From Clostridium sp. CX1 (GTDB lineage: Bacteria > Bacillota > Clostridia > Clostridiales > Clostridiaceae): a stretch of 64,000 nt of DNA. Numbering within the stretch: position 1 is the first letter of the stretch; every line of letters starts with the position of its first letter. The DNA lies in NCBI RefSeq assembly GCF_025398335.1, contig NZ_JAODOO010000001.1, positions 186,001 to 250,000 on the forward strand. The letters are read 5' to 3'. The translations under genes were made by a program, and so were the position numbers. The notes beneath the pieces are model-generated. The model had not been told where the DNA came from, ran no database searches, and worked only from the letters and a program-made list of their open reading frames with translations. This document shows, piece by piece, positions 54,073 to 61,896 of this stretch.

Positions 54073-55593
54073 ATGTACAGGAAATTTGAAAGTGTAGAAA
54101 ACTTAGAAAATATAATGCCAGATTCAAATGAATTTGTAGTGGAAAGAATTAAAAAATTAAATAAGCTTTATGAATTGGGAATTAACCCATATCCTTATAG
54201 TTACAAAGACATAACCCATACTAAGGACGTTTATGATAACTTTGAGAATATAAAAGAAGAACAAGAATTCATATTGGCAGGAAGAATCATGCTGATAAGA
54301 AGGATGGGAAACGCTACATTTGCTAATATTATAGATGAAAAAGGAAGTATACAAATATTCTTAAGTAAGAACCTAATAGGCGCTGAAAGTTATAAAATCT
54401 TAAAATTAATTGATATTGGAGATATTATTGGAATTGAAGGAACTGTATTTAAGACTCAAACAGGTGAGATTACCATTAAAGCAAGAAAATTTGAAGTACT
54501 ATCAAAATCTATTAGAACACTTCCAGAAAAATATCACGGTATTCAAGATGCTGACTTAAGGCAAAGACATCGTTCATTAGATATGATAATGAATACGGAT
54601 GTTAAAGAAAGATTTATCAAGCGTTCAAGAGCAATAACAGCAATTAGGGAATACTTAAATAATTTAAATTTTATCGAAGCAGATACCCCTGTCCTAGATA
54701 CCAAATACGGTGGAGGAGAAGCGAAGCCATTTACAACCTTTGTTAACGCATTAGATTGTGATGTATATATGAATGTTTCTCCAGAATTATATTTGAAAAG
54801 ACTTATAGTTGGAGGAATCGAAAGAGTTTATACCTTTGCAAGAGCTTTTAGAAATGAAGGAATTGACAGAACACATTACCCAGAATTCAGCTTATTTGAA
54901 TGTTATATGTCTTATGCTGATTATAATGATATGATGGAACTTATGGAAAATATGTATGAATATGTATTCGCTAAGGTTAACGGCACAACAAAGATTCAGT
55001 ATGGAGATGTAGAAATTGATTTTAAAGCTCCATGGAAGAGAGAAAAGATGTGTGACCTTGTAAAAAAGGATACAGGAATTGATGTTAATACGCTTACCAG
55101 GGAAGAAATTATTAAGTACATTAAGGATAATGAGCTCTTAGTAGAAAGCCAAAGTGAAGGATTAGTTATTGATGAATGCTCTAAGGGCGAACTAATAGTT
55201 AATTTATTTGAAGAGTATTCTGAAAAGAAGCTAATTCAACCAACTTTTGTTATAGATTTTCCAAAGGAATCTTCTCCACTTTGTAAAAGTCATAGGGATA
55301 ACCCAGATTTAATTGAAAGATTTGAACCTTATGCTTATGGTGTTGAACTTGGGAACGCTTATTCAGAACTCAATGACCCATTGAAGCAAAGAATTCTTTT
55401 GTATGAACAAGCGTCAAAACTAAGAGCGGGACTTGAAACAGCTAGTCCAATGGATGAAGAATTCGCTGTTGCTATCGATACTGCAATGCCACCTACTGGA
55501 GGATTAGGAATAGGTATTGATAGAATGATAATGTTCCTTACTGGCTCTTATAGCATAAAAGATGTTATAGCATTTCCTCTAATTAAAAGATAA
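54073..55593 (+). CDS. lysS: lysyl-tRNA synthetase, class II
   Basis: The 506-residue protein has an N-terminal OB-fold anticodon-binding domain (residues about 75-165; GRIMLIRRMGNATFANIIDEKG). The class II catalytic core includes motif 2 FRNEGIDRTHYPEFSLFEC near 270 and motif 3 GGLGIGIDRMIM near 478. It charges tRNA-Lys. Single-gene control by a T-box suggests that it is regulated by lysine supply; such T-box-controlled copies are often a second lysS, but no other copy can be seen here. GGTGG-type ribosome site 9 bases before ATG. Confidence 0.95.
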   Translation: MYRKFESVENLENIMPDSNEFVVERIKKLNKLYELGINPYPYSYKDITHTKDVYDNFENIKEEQEFILAGRIMLIRRMGNATFANIIDEKGSIQIFLSKNLIGAESYKILKLIDIGDIIGIEGTVFKTQTGEITIKARKFEVLSKSIRTLPEKYHGIQDADLRQRHRSLDMIMNTDVKERFIKRSRAITAIREYLNNLNFIEADTPVLDTKYGGGEAKPFTTFVNALDCDVYMNVSPELYLKRLIVGGIERVYTFARAFRNEGIDRTHYPEFSLFECYMSYADYNDMMELMENMYEYVFAKVNGTTKIQYGDVEIDFKAPWKREKMCDLVKKDTGIDVNTLTREEIIKYIKDNELLVESQSEGLVIDECSKGELIVNLFEEYSEKKLIQPTFVIDFPKESSPLCKSHRDNPDLIERFEPYAYGVELGNAYSELNDPLKQRILLYEQASKLRAGLETASPMDEEFAVAIDTAMPPTGGLGIGIDRMIMFLTGSYSIKDVIAFPLIKR

Positions 55594-55610
55594 TAATATA
55601 TACATATAAG

Positions 55611-55662
55611 AAAAAGGATTCATATCCGCTATAAAAAGTGTTGATATGAGTCCTTTTATTTT
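55611..55662. terminator. terminator after lysS
   Basis: AAAAAGGA, TCATATC pair with GATATGA, TCCTTTT with one mismatch, then TATTTTA. Confidence 0.8.
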
Positions 55663-55760
55663 AGTTATATAGTAACCTCTCATAATTTCATACATAAAAT
55701 AGCTCATATAGAGGGTGATATATATTGATACTATTTTTGTATGAATAAATCTGAATTACA

Positions 55761-55811
55761 TTGACGTTATATTGATAATGGTATATATTATATATAGATG
55801 ATTATCTATAT
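55761..55811 (+). promoter_or_regulatory. promoter and ArsR operator of the efflux operon
   Basis: TTGACG at 55761-55766, a 17-bp spacer and TATATT at 55784-55789. Directly after it lies the perfect dyad ATATAGAT-GATT-ATCTATAT (55792-55811), overlapping the start region and adjoining the ribosome site. This is a well-placed ArsR binding site. Confidence 0.8.
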
Positions 55812-55823
55812 GGAGGTGATTAA

Positions 55824-56147
55824 GTGGCCTTAAACTATGATGAAAATGCGAAAATTATTAAAGCTCTTGCAGATGCTAATAGATTAAAGATAATTGATAT
55901 TTTATCCTGTGGGGAGAGATGTGCTTGTGACATTCTAGATCATTTTGACTTCACACAGCCTACTCTTTCACATCATATGAAGGTGCTGGCAGAGTGCGGT
56001 ATAGTTAACACCAGAAAGGAAGGGCAGTGGAGTTACTACTCCCTAAATACTTCTAACTGTAATAAATTAATGTTATTTCTTATGAATCTTGTAACAGATA
56101 CAGATGATTGCATTTGTAAAAGCAAACCAAATTGTAACTGTAAATAA
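55824..56147 (+). CDS. arsR: ArsR/SmtB-family arsenic-responsive repressor
   Basis: The 107-residue winged-helix protein has the metal-binding box ERCACDIL near residue 31, matching the ELCVCDL motif of ArsR, and the recognition helix TQPTLSHHMKVLAECGIV. The C-terminal KSKPNCNCK adds further cysteines. As(III) binding releases it from the operator just upstream. It begins with GTG after GGAGGTGATTAA, and leads the arsRDA-acr3 operon. Confidence 0.92.
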   Translation: MALNYDENAKIIKALADANRLKIIDILSCGERCACDILDHFDFTQPTLSHHMKVLAECGIVNTRKEGQWSYYSLNTSNCNKLMLFLMNLVTDTDDCICKSKPNCNCK

Positions 56148-56247
56148 AATCAAGGACTACATGGATTACATGTAGTTTCTATATAAAATAAGTATAATCA
56201 ATCGGTGGATAGAGATATGCACCAGATGTATTAAGGAGATGGGTATT

Positions 56248-56646
56248 ATGAAAAAAATGATTATTTTTGATCCAGCAATGTGTTGTCCAACAGGAGTTTG
56301 CGGTCCTAGCGTTGATCCAGAATTATTAAGAGTGTCTACTGTGTTAAATAACCTAAAAAGCAAAGGGGTTATCGTTGAAAGATTCAATCTAACTAGCAGT
56401 CCTCAAGCCTTTGTAGACAACAAGGTTATCAATGAATTGCTTAATACGGAAGGTGTAGATATACTGCCAGTAGTCCTTGTTGATGGCGAAGTTGTTAAAA
56501 CTAAAGCATATCCAACTAATGAAGAGTTTTGTACTATGTTAGATATTCCAGAAAGTTATCTTAAGGCTGAAGCCAAGATAGGTAAGATAATTGACTTAAA
56601 TAAAGGAAAATCTAAGGACTGTGGCTGCAAAGGTGGTTGCTGCTAA
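56248..56646 (+). CDS. arsD: arsenite metallochaperone ArsD
   Basis: I place the start at ATG 56248, 10 bases after AAGGAG; an in-frame ATG at 56239 is too close to it. The protein of 132 residues has the As(III)-binding cysteines in MCCPTGVCG (Cys 12, 13 and 18 with this start), matching ArsD. The C-terminal KDCGCKGGCC has two more vicinal sites. It passes As(III) to the ArsA ATPase encoded right after it. Confidence 0.95.
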   Translation: MKKMIIFDPAMCCPTGVCGPSVDPELLRVSTVLNNLKSKGVIVERFNLTSSPQAFVDNKVINELLNTEGVDILPVVLVDGEVVKTKAYPTNEEFCTMLDIPESYLKAEAKIGKIIDLNKGKSKDCGCKGGCC

Positions 56647-56664
56647 AAGAGAGGGGAAATACTT

Positions 56665-58410
56665 TTGAATAAAAAATTTAATCTTAATGAGATACAGTTA
56701 ACTAAATATTTATTCTTTACTGGAAAAGGTGGAGTTGGTAAAACTTCAACGGCCTGTGCTACTGCTATCACCTTAGCAGATCAGGGGAAAAGAATAATGT
56801 TAGTAAGCACAGATCCAGCTTCAAATTTGCAAGATGTCTTTAATACAGAACTGAATAATAAAGGAGTTCAAATAAAAGATGTACCAAATCTTGTAGTTGC
56901 AAATTTTAATCCAGAAGAAGCAGCTAGTGAATATAGAGAAAGCGTAGTGGGACCTTTTAGAGGGAAGCTTCCAGAGGCAGCTATTAAAAATATGGAGGAA
57001 CAGCTTTCAGGGTCCTGTACCGTTGAAATAGCTGCTTTTAATGAGTTTTCTAACTTTATAACAGATGATAAGGTTCAAAAAGACTTTGATTATATAATTT
57101 TTGATACAGCACCAACAGGTCATACCTTAAGGATGTTACAATTGCCTTCTGCTTGGAGTAATTTCATTAGTGAGAATACTCATGGCGCATCCTGTCTTGG
57201 ACAATTAGCGGGCCTTGAGAGTAAAAAAGAAGTTTATAAAAATGCTGTGAAGACTTTGGCAGACAAGAATATGACAACCCTTATTTTAGTTTCTAGACCA
57301 GAGGATTCCCCTCTTAAAGAAGCAGAGAGAGCCTCTAAGGAACTGCAGGACATCGGAGTAAATAATCAAATTCTTGTCATTAATGGTGTATTACAAAATC
57401 ATAATGATGAGCTATCAACTGCTTTATATGAAAAACAACAGAAGGCACTTAAAGAAATGCCTCAGTATTTAAAGAATATGGAAATCTTTGAAATACCACT
57501 AAGACCTTATAATATAACTGGTCTTGAAAATTTAAGAGCTTTTTTAAAGGAAGACAATGTAAAGCATAGTAGTAAAAAACTAAATGTAAGTAAAATACCT
57601 AAATTAGAGACAGTAATTGAGGATTTATATAATAGCAATAAGAAAGTCATTTTCACTATGGGCAAAGGTGGAGTAGGAAAAACTACTATAGCTGCCACTA
57701 TTGCATTAGGTCTAGCAAGAAAGGGCAAAAAAGTTCATCTGACAACTACTGATCCAGCAGCTCATTTAAAATTTGTGTTAGATGAAAACTTTGGTATTAC
57801 TCTAAGTCATATTGATGAAAAAGAAGAATTAGCAAAATATCAGGAAGAAGTACTAAGTAAAGCAAGGGAGACAATGGGAGAAGAAGATTTAGCTTATATA
57901 GAAGAAGATTTAAGATCACCCTGTACCCAAGAAATTGCCGTATTTAGAGCTTTTGCAGAGATAGTAGAGAGATCGGAGAATGAAGTAGTTGTTATAGATA
58001 CTGCACCTACAGGTCATACTCTATTACTTTTAGATTCAACCCAAAGCTATAACAGGGAGATACAGCGTTCTCAAGGAGATATACCAGAATCAGTTAGGAA
58101 TTTGCTGCCTAAACTAAGAAAAAAAGAGCATACAGATGCTGTCATTGTAACTCTTGCAGAAACAACACCAGTTTATGAAGCAATGAGATTACAGGAAGAT
58201 TTAAAGAGAGCTGGTATCCATAGTAAATGGTGGGTAATCAATTCTAGTATGTATGCTGCTAACACAACTAATGAAATATTAAAAGCTAAAGCTAGCAACG
58301 AAATTCAATGGATTAATAAGGTAGATGAAATTTCTAAAGGAAATTTTGCAGTTATTGAATGGAAAGCAGAAGAAGTAAAAGGGGAAAGATTATTAGATCT
58401 TATCAATTAA
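56665..58410 (+). CDS. arsA: arsenite-translocating ATPase ArsA
   Basis: The TTG start follows AGAGGGG. The 581-residue protein is the tandem form: two P-loop halves, KYLFFTGKGGVGKTSTACA near residue 15 and VIFTMGKGGVGKTTIAATI near 335, each with a DTAPTGHTLR-type signal sequence (about 150 and 450). Metal-site cysteines lie near 113 (SGSCTVEIAAFNEF) and 414 (RSPCTQEIAVFRAF). It drives arsenite extrusion with the membrane pump. It lies between arsD and acr3. Confidence 0.96.
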   Translation: MNKKFNLNEIQLTKYLFFTGKGGVGKTSTACATAITLADQGKRIMLVSTDPASNLQDVFNTELNNKGVQIKDVPNLVVANFNPEEAASEYRESVVGPFRGKLPEAAIKNMEEQLSGSCTVEIAAFNEFSNFITDDKVQKDFDYIIFDTAPTGHTLRMLQLPSAWSNFISENTHGASCLGQLAGLESKKEVYKNAVKTLADKNMTTLILVSRPEDSPLKEAERASKELQDIGVNNQILVINGVLQNHNDELSTALYEKQQKALKEMPQYLKNMEIFEIPLRPYNITGLENLRAFLKEDNVKHSSKKLNVSKIPKLETVIEDLYNSNKKVIFTMGKGGVGKTTIAATIALGLARKGKKVHLTTTDPAAHLKFVLDENFGITLSHIDEKEELAKYQEEVLSKARETMGEEDLAYIEEDLRSPCTQEIAVFRAFAEIVERSENEVVVIDTAPTGHTLLLLDSTQSYNREIQRSQGDIPESVRNLLPKLRKKEHTDAVIVTLAETTPVYEAMRLQEDLKRAGIHSKWWVINSSMYAANTTNEILKAKASNEIQWINKVDEISKGNFAVIEWKAEEVKGERLLDLIN

Positions 58411-58418
58411 ATAATAAA

Positions 58419-58463
58419 TTCACTGTAAAGTTTACTTAAAAAAGCTTTTCAGTGAACTTTTAT
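58419..58463 (+). terminator. hairpin between arsA and acr3
   Basis: TTCACTG and CAGTGAA enclose a 26-base region that also contains AAAG/CTTT pairing; TTTTATT follows. It could be a partial terminator that lowers acr3 expression relative to arsA, or an RNA end-protecting element. Confidence 0.5.
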
Positions 58464-58490
58464 TAAAATTAAGTATTCAGGGGGAGTATT

Positions 58491-59552
58491 ATGAGTAGTC
58501 AATCTTCAAGGTTATCATGGCTTGACCGTTATCTCACATTATGGATTTTTATTGCCATGGGATTAGGAGTATTTTTAGGATGGGCAGTACCTAGTTTATC
58601 AGAAGCATTATCAAGGTTATCTGTAGGTACTACATCTATTCCAATTGCTATAGGTCTTATTGTGATGATGTATCCACCACTTGCCAAGGTAAATTACAAG
58701 GAAATAGGAAAGGTATTTAGAAATCCTAGAGTTTTAGTTTTATCTCTAATACAAAATTGGGTAATAGGACCGGTATTGATGTTTACTCTTGCAGTGATAT
58801 TTTTGAGAAACACCCCTCACTTTATGGTAGGACTTATACTTATTGGACTAGCAAGATGTATTGCTATGGTAATTGTATGGAATAGTCTTGCTGATGGAGA
58901 CAACGAGTATGCAGCAGCCCTTGTTGCCTTTAACTCCATATTCCAAGTTGTGTTTTTCTCAGTATTTGCATATTTATTTATAACAGTACTTCCAAAGCTC
59001 ATAGGGCTAGAAGGTATGGCTGTGCATATTTCTATGGGAGAGGTAGCATCATCAGTAGCTATTTACTTAGGAATACCATTTGTTGGCGGTATGCTTACAA
59101 GATTATTGTTAGAACCTAAGATGGGAACAGAATGGTATACTAAAAAGTTTATACCTAAGATTAGTCCACTAGCACTAATTGCTTTATTATTCACTATTGT
59201 TATTATGTTCATGTTTAAAGGCAAGTATATAATTGAACTTCCAATGGATGTTGTAAAAATAGCAATACCTTTAGTTATATACTTTATAATAATGTTCTCT
59301 GTTTCTTTCTTTATAAGTCATAAGTCAGGAATAGACTATCATAGAACTGTAACTCTTGCCTTCACTGCAGCTAGCAATAACTTTGAGCTTGCCATAGCTG
59401 TAGCTGTTGCAGTGTTTGGAATTGAGTCAAAGGAGGCATTTACTGCGGTTATAGGCCCGCTTATTGAAGTGCCTGTAATGATAGCACTTGTTAATGTAGC
59501 CTTGAGATGGGGCAGGAAATATTTTAACTACAAGAAAACCGTAGAGAATTAA
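58491..59552 (+). CDS. acr3: ACR3-family arsenite efflux permease
   Basis: The 353-residue protein has about ten membrane segments. Typical ACR3 motifs are visible: [21 protein letters not shown] at the start, [35 protein letters not shown] holding the essential Cys near residue 123, and late [22 protein letters not shown]. It exports As(OH)3 in antiport with protons, with ArsA able to couple to it. It is the last gene of the operon, ending before a strong terminator. Confidence 0.95.
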   Translation: MSSQSSRLSWLDRYLTLWIFIAMGLGVFLGWAVPSLSEALSRLSVGTTSIPIAIGLIVMMYPPLAKVNYKEIGKVFRNPRVLVLSLIQNWVIGPVLMFTLAVIFLRNTPHFMVGLILIGLARCIAMVIVWNSLADGDNEYAAALVAFNSIFQVVFFSVFAYLFITVLPKLIGLEGMAVHISMGEVASSVAIYLGIPFVGGMLTRLLLEPKMGTEWYTKKFIPKISPLALIALLFTIVIMFMFKGKYIIELPMDVVKIAIPLVIYFIIMFSVSFFISHKSGIDYHRTVTLAFTAASNNFELAIAVAVAVFGIESKEAFTAVIGPLIEVPVMIALVNVALRWGRKYFNYKKTVEN

Positions 59553-59555
59553 TTT

Positions 59556-59586
59556 TAAAAAAGCCAGAGTAATCTGGCTTTTTAAA
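59556..59586. terminator. bidirectional terminator
   Basis: TTAAAAAAGCCAGA and TCTGGCTTTTTAA form a strong stem. It separates acr3 from the converging bioB gene. Confidence 0.88.
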
Positions 59587-59641
59587 ATTAACTAGGTTTG
59601 AAATAAATTAGCCTCATATGAAAATTATCAATAACTAGATA

Positions 59642-60598
59642 TTATTTTGAGATATCAAAACCTAAACTAGTTAACATTTCTTTATCCTGTATAGTATTAT
59701 TGCCTACAGTGGTTAGCATATCTCCAGTGATTGTAGCATTAGCACCACATAAGAATATCTTTGCACCACCTTCTTCAAAATAGTTTCTACCTGCTGCCAT
59801 ACGAATATATGCAGTTGGATTAATATAACGAAATATAGCAACTGTTCTTAAAATATCCTCCTGAGAAAGAGGTTCTAAATCTTCATAGTATGTCCCTTTA
59901 ATAGGCATAAGTGCATTGATAGGAATAGACTCTACTTGTAATTCGGACAGGCTTATAGCCATATCAATACGGTCATCCCAAGTTTCTTCCATACCAATGA
60001 TACCGCCAGAACAAACTTTAAGACCTGCCTTTTTTGCCAGTTTAAGTTGATGAATTTTATCTTCATATGTATGAGTAGTACAGACATTAGGAAAGTTCCG
60101 TCTGGAGGTTTCTATATTGGCATGATACATTGACACGCCAGCCTCTTTTAAATGAATAAACTGCCCCTCTGTTAAAAGACCGTGAGAAGCACAGAGATTG
60201 ACACTGCATTCTTCATGAATTTTTTTATATGTCTCTATAGCTTTATCAAAATCTTTACCTATTAAGGTTCTGCCAGCGGTGACAATAGAGTATCGGTGCA
60301 CGCCCTTTGCTTCGTTTCTTTTGCAATCCTCTAAAATTATCTCTGTATCTAAAAAATCATATTCTTTAATTCTAGTATGATGATGAGAAGATTGTGCACA
60401 GAATTTACAGTTTTCACTACAGCGGCCGCTGCGTCCATTAATGATAGTACAAAGGTCAACCTTATTGCCGCATAATTCCTGACGAATCATATTAGCACCT
60501 TGAAATAGTTCATTAGAATCTGCAGTTAAAAAAAAACTGAAATCTTCTCCTCTTTTTAAAACTCTGCCATGAATAATTTCTTTTGCTAAGTCTTTCAT
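59642..60598 (-). CDS. bioB: biotin synthase
   Basis: The start is ATG 60598, 8 bases after GGGGGA; the longer upstream frame is not supported. The protein of about 318 residues is a radical SAM enzyme with the CSENCKFCAQ cluster motif near residues 51-60, GSGxxG-like CSGGIIGMEETWDDR, and PINALMPIKGTYYEDL, all BioB-like. It inserts sulfur in dethiobiotin using SAM and iron-sulfur clusters. No other bio genes are seen, so biotin may be scavenged as dethiobiotin or the other genes are elsewhere. Confidence 0.92.
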   Translation of the reverse strand: MKDLAKEIIHGRVLKRGEDFSFFLTADSNELFQGANMIRQELCGNKVDLCTIINGRSGRCSENCKFCAQSSHHHTRIKEYDFLDTEIILEDCKRNEAKGVHRYSIVTAGRTLIGKDFDKAIETYKKIHEECSVNLCASHGLLTEGQFIHLKEAGVSMYHANIETSRRNFPNVCTTHTYEDKIHQLKLAKKAGLKVCSGGIIGMEETWDDRIDMAISLSELQVESIPINALMPIKGTYYEDLEPLSQEDILRTVAIFRYINPTAYIRMAAGRNYFEEGGAKIFLCGANATITGDMLTTVGNNTIQDKEMLTSLGFDISK

Positions 60599-60675
60599 AT
60601 TAAAATCCCCCATATAAATATTTAAATATAAGTAAAACATCTTAGTATTAACTGAAGCTGCATGGATGTCCCATA

Positions 60676-60792
60676 TTTATCCGATGACTACCCGCTCTAA
60701 TACTCCCACTTCTCCAAGTGGGAGTAAAGAGCAGCTACGTCCCTGGATAACGATTTCTAAGCATCAGAGGGAGTTAAAACTCCCTCTGATGC
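60676..60792 (-). repeat. structured dispersed repeat, copy 2
   Basis: In the minus orientation this copy has stem A (GCATCAGAGGGAGTT with AACTCCCTCTGATGC), the linker TTATCCAGGGACGTAG, and stem B (ACTCCCACTT with AAGTGGGAGT). It ends with TATTAGAGCGGG and TAGTCATCGGATAAA. Relative to copy 1, both stems carry paired changes that keep base pairing. The rest of the gap up to copy 3 holds no gene. Confidence 0.8.
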
Positions 60793-61025
60793 CAAGAACT
60801 CTGTTTAGTATGAATTATTAGGATATATTGAAGTATATATGAGTAGAAAAGAATTGTCAACCTACAATTTGAATGTGGTTAACAATAATGTTTTTTCACC
60901 AAAGAAGTTTTACTAAGTTTATAATGGATAAATTTAAAAAATAAGATTATACACTAGAACTCGACACAATCTACAACGGCAGGTTATATGTACAAAAATG
61001 TGGTAAAATGGTATAATATATAAAA

Positions 61026-61208
61026 TTTATCCGATGACTGCCCGCTCTAATACTCCCTCGCAGGGTGTGAAAGTGATTCACACAAAATCAAAGATTTTGG
61101 CTCTCTACTTTTCTCTAAGATTACGTTCTGAGCGGCTACGTCCCTGGATTCGTTCAACTGAGAATCAGATGAAATTGAAACTCCATCTGATTCAAGTTTC
61201 CACTTCAT
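61026..61208 (-). repeat. structured dispersed repeat, copy 3
   Basis: In the minus orientation it starts ATGAAGTGGAAACTTGAATC as in copy 1, keeps stem A with some G-U pairs, the linker GAATCCAGGGACGTAGCCGC, and the ending GGGAGTATTAGAGCGGGCAG. The loop of stem B is enlarged by about 50 bases of unrelated hairpin-containing sequence (ATCACTTTCACACC...). A 72-codon ORF in the other direction lies entirely inside it and is not counted as a gene. Confidence 0.8.
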
Positions 61209-61344
61209 GGATAGATGTTCATATTATCCAGATGTATTTGGAGTTTGGCTAGATTTTATTCCTAATTTTCAATTGCGGAGATATAAAAAGATATTTATAT
61301 GTTAATTAAATCCAAATATTTAAAACAAAGGAGATAAGTCAATT

Positions 61345-61695
61345 ATGAAAGAAAAAGGACAAGTCCACAGCCATAAGAAATCTGATGGAACAGAATATTC
61401 ACATAGCCATAATGAGGGACATAAGCATAAACATAGTCATCATAATACTAAAGCGGTCCTAAACCGCATATCTCGTGCAACGGGACACCTGGAATCAGTA
61501 AAGCGTATGGTAGAAAGTGGGAAGGACTGCAGTGAGGTATTAATTCAATTGTCAGCTGTCATTGCAGCTCTTAATAACACCTGTAAGGTAATATTAAAGG
61601 ATCATATTGATCATTGCATTGTGGACGCTGTCGAAAATAAAGATTGGGAAGCAATAGAAAATTTGAAGAAGGCTATAAATCAGTTTGTAAAGTAA
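61345..61695 (+). CDS. InrS/CsoR-like metal-sensing repressor with His-rich N-terminus
   Basis: The 116-residue protein has a His-rich N-terminal tail (about ten His in residues 9-33: HSHKKSDG, HSHNEGHKHKHSHH) and then a CsoR/RcnR-family helical domain. Candidate metal ligands are His in RATGHLES, Cys in KDCSEVL, and the His/Cys in KDHIDHC, the H-C-H-C set of nickel sensor InrS. The following genes encode a nickel/peptide-type importer, so it probably represses uptake, or triggers efflux, in response to Ni(II). AAAGGAG precedes the ATG. Confidence 0.85.
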   Translation: MKEKGQVHSHKKSDGTEYSHSHNEGHKHKHSHHNTKAVLNRISRATGHLESVKRMVESGKDCSEVLIQLSAVIAALNNTCKVILKDHIDHCIVDAVENKDWEAIENLKKAINQFVK

Positions 61696-61760
61696 ATATT
61701 TTAATAAAAAAACTATGGTAAATCAACCCAATATAGTAAATATAGTTAAATATATAACAA

Positions 61761-61780
61761 ATATCCCCAAGGGGGGCTTG
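61761..61780. promoter_or_regulatory. GC-tract dyad, candidate operator of the nik promoter
   Basis: ATCCCC-AA-GGGGGG at 61763-61776 is a short GC-tract inverted repeat in an AT-rich gap between the regulator and the importer gene. It is just before a weak TTGTTC/TAAAAT promoter. CsoR/RcnR-type repressors use such G/C-tracts flanked by AT-rich sequence. Confidence 0.5.
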
Positions 61781-61896
61781 TTCAATTACTTGGGCATGTT
61801 AAAATAAAGTTAAGGAATAAAAACTGGTAAGGATAAGGTGAGTTATCCATATATCAGATGTTGTTAGACTAATTGTTTACTTTTGGGGGGAGAAAA

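Noticed and set aside
61034-61252. 72-codon ORF (MTARSNTPSQ...)
   Set aside because: It lies almost wholly inside repeat copy 3 on the opposite strand to the conserved structure, has no RBS, and is explained by the repeat.
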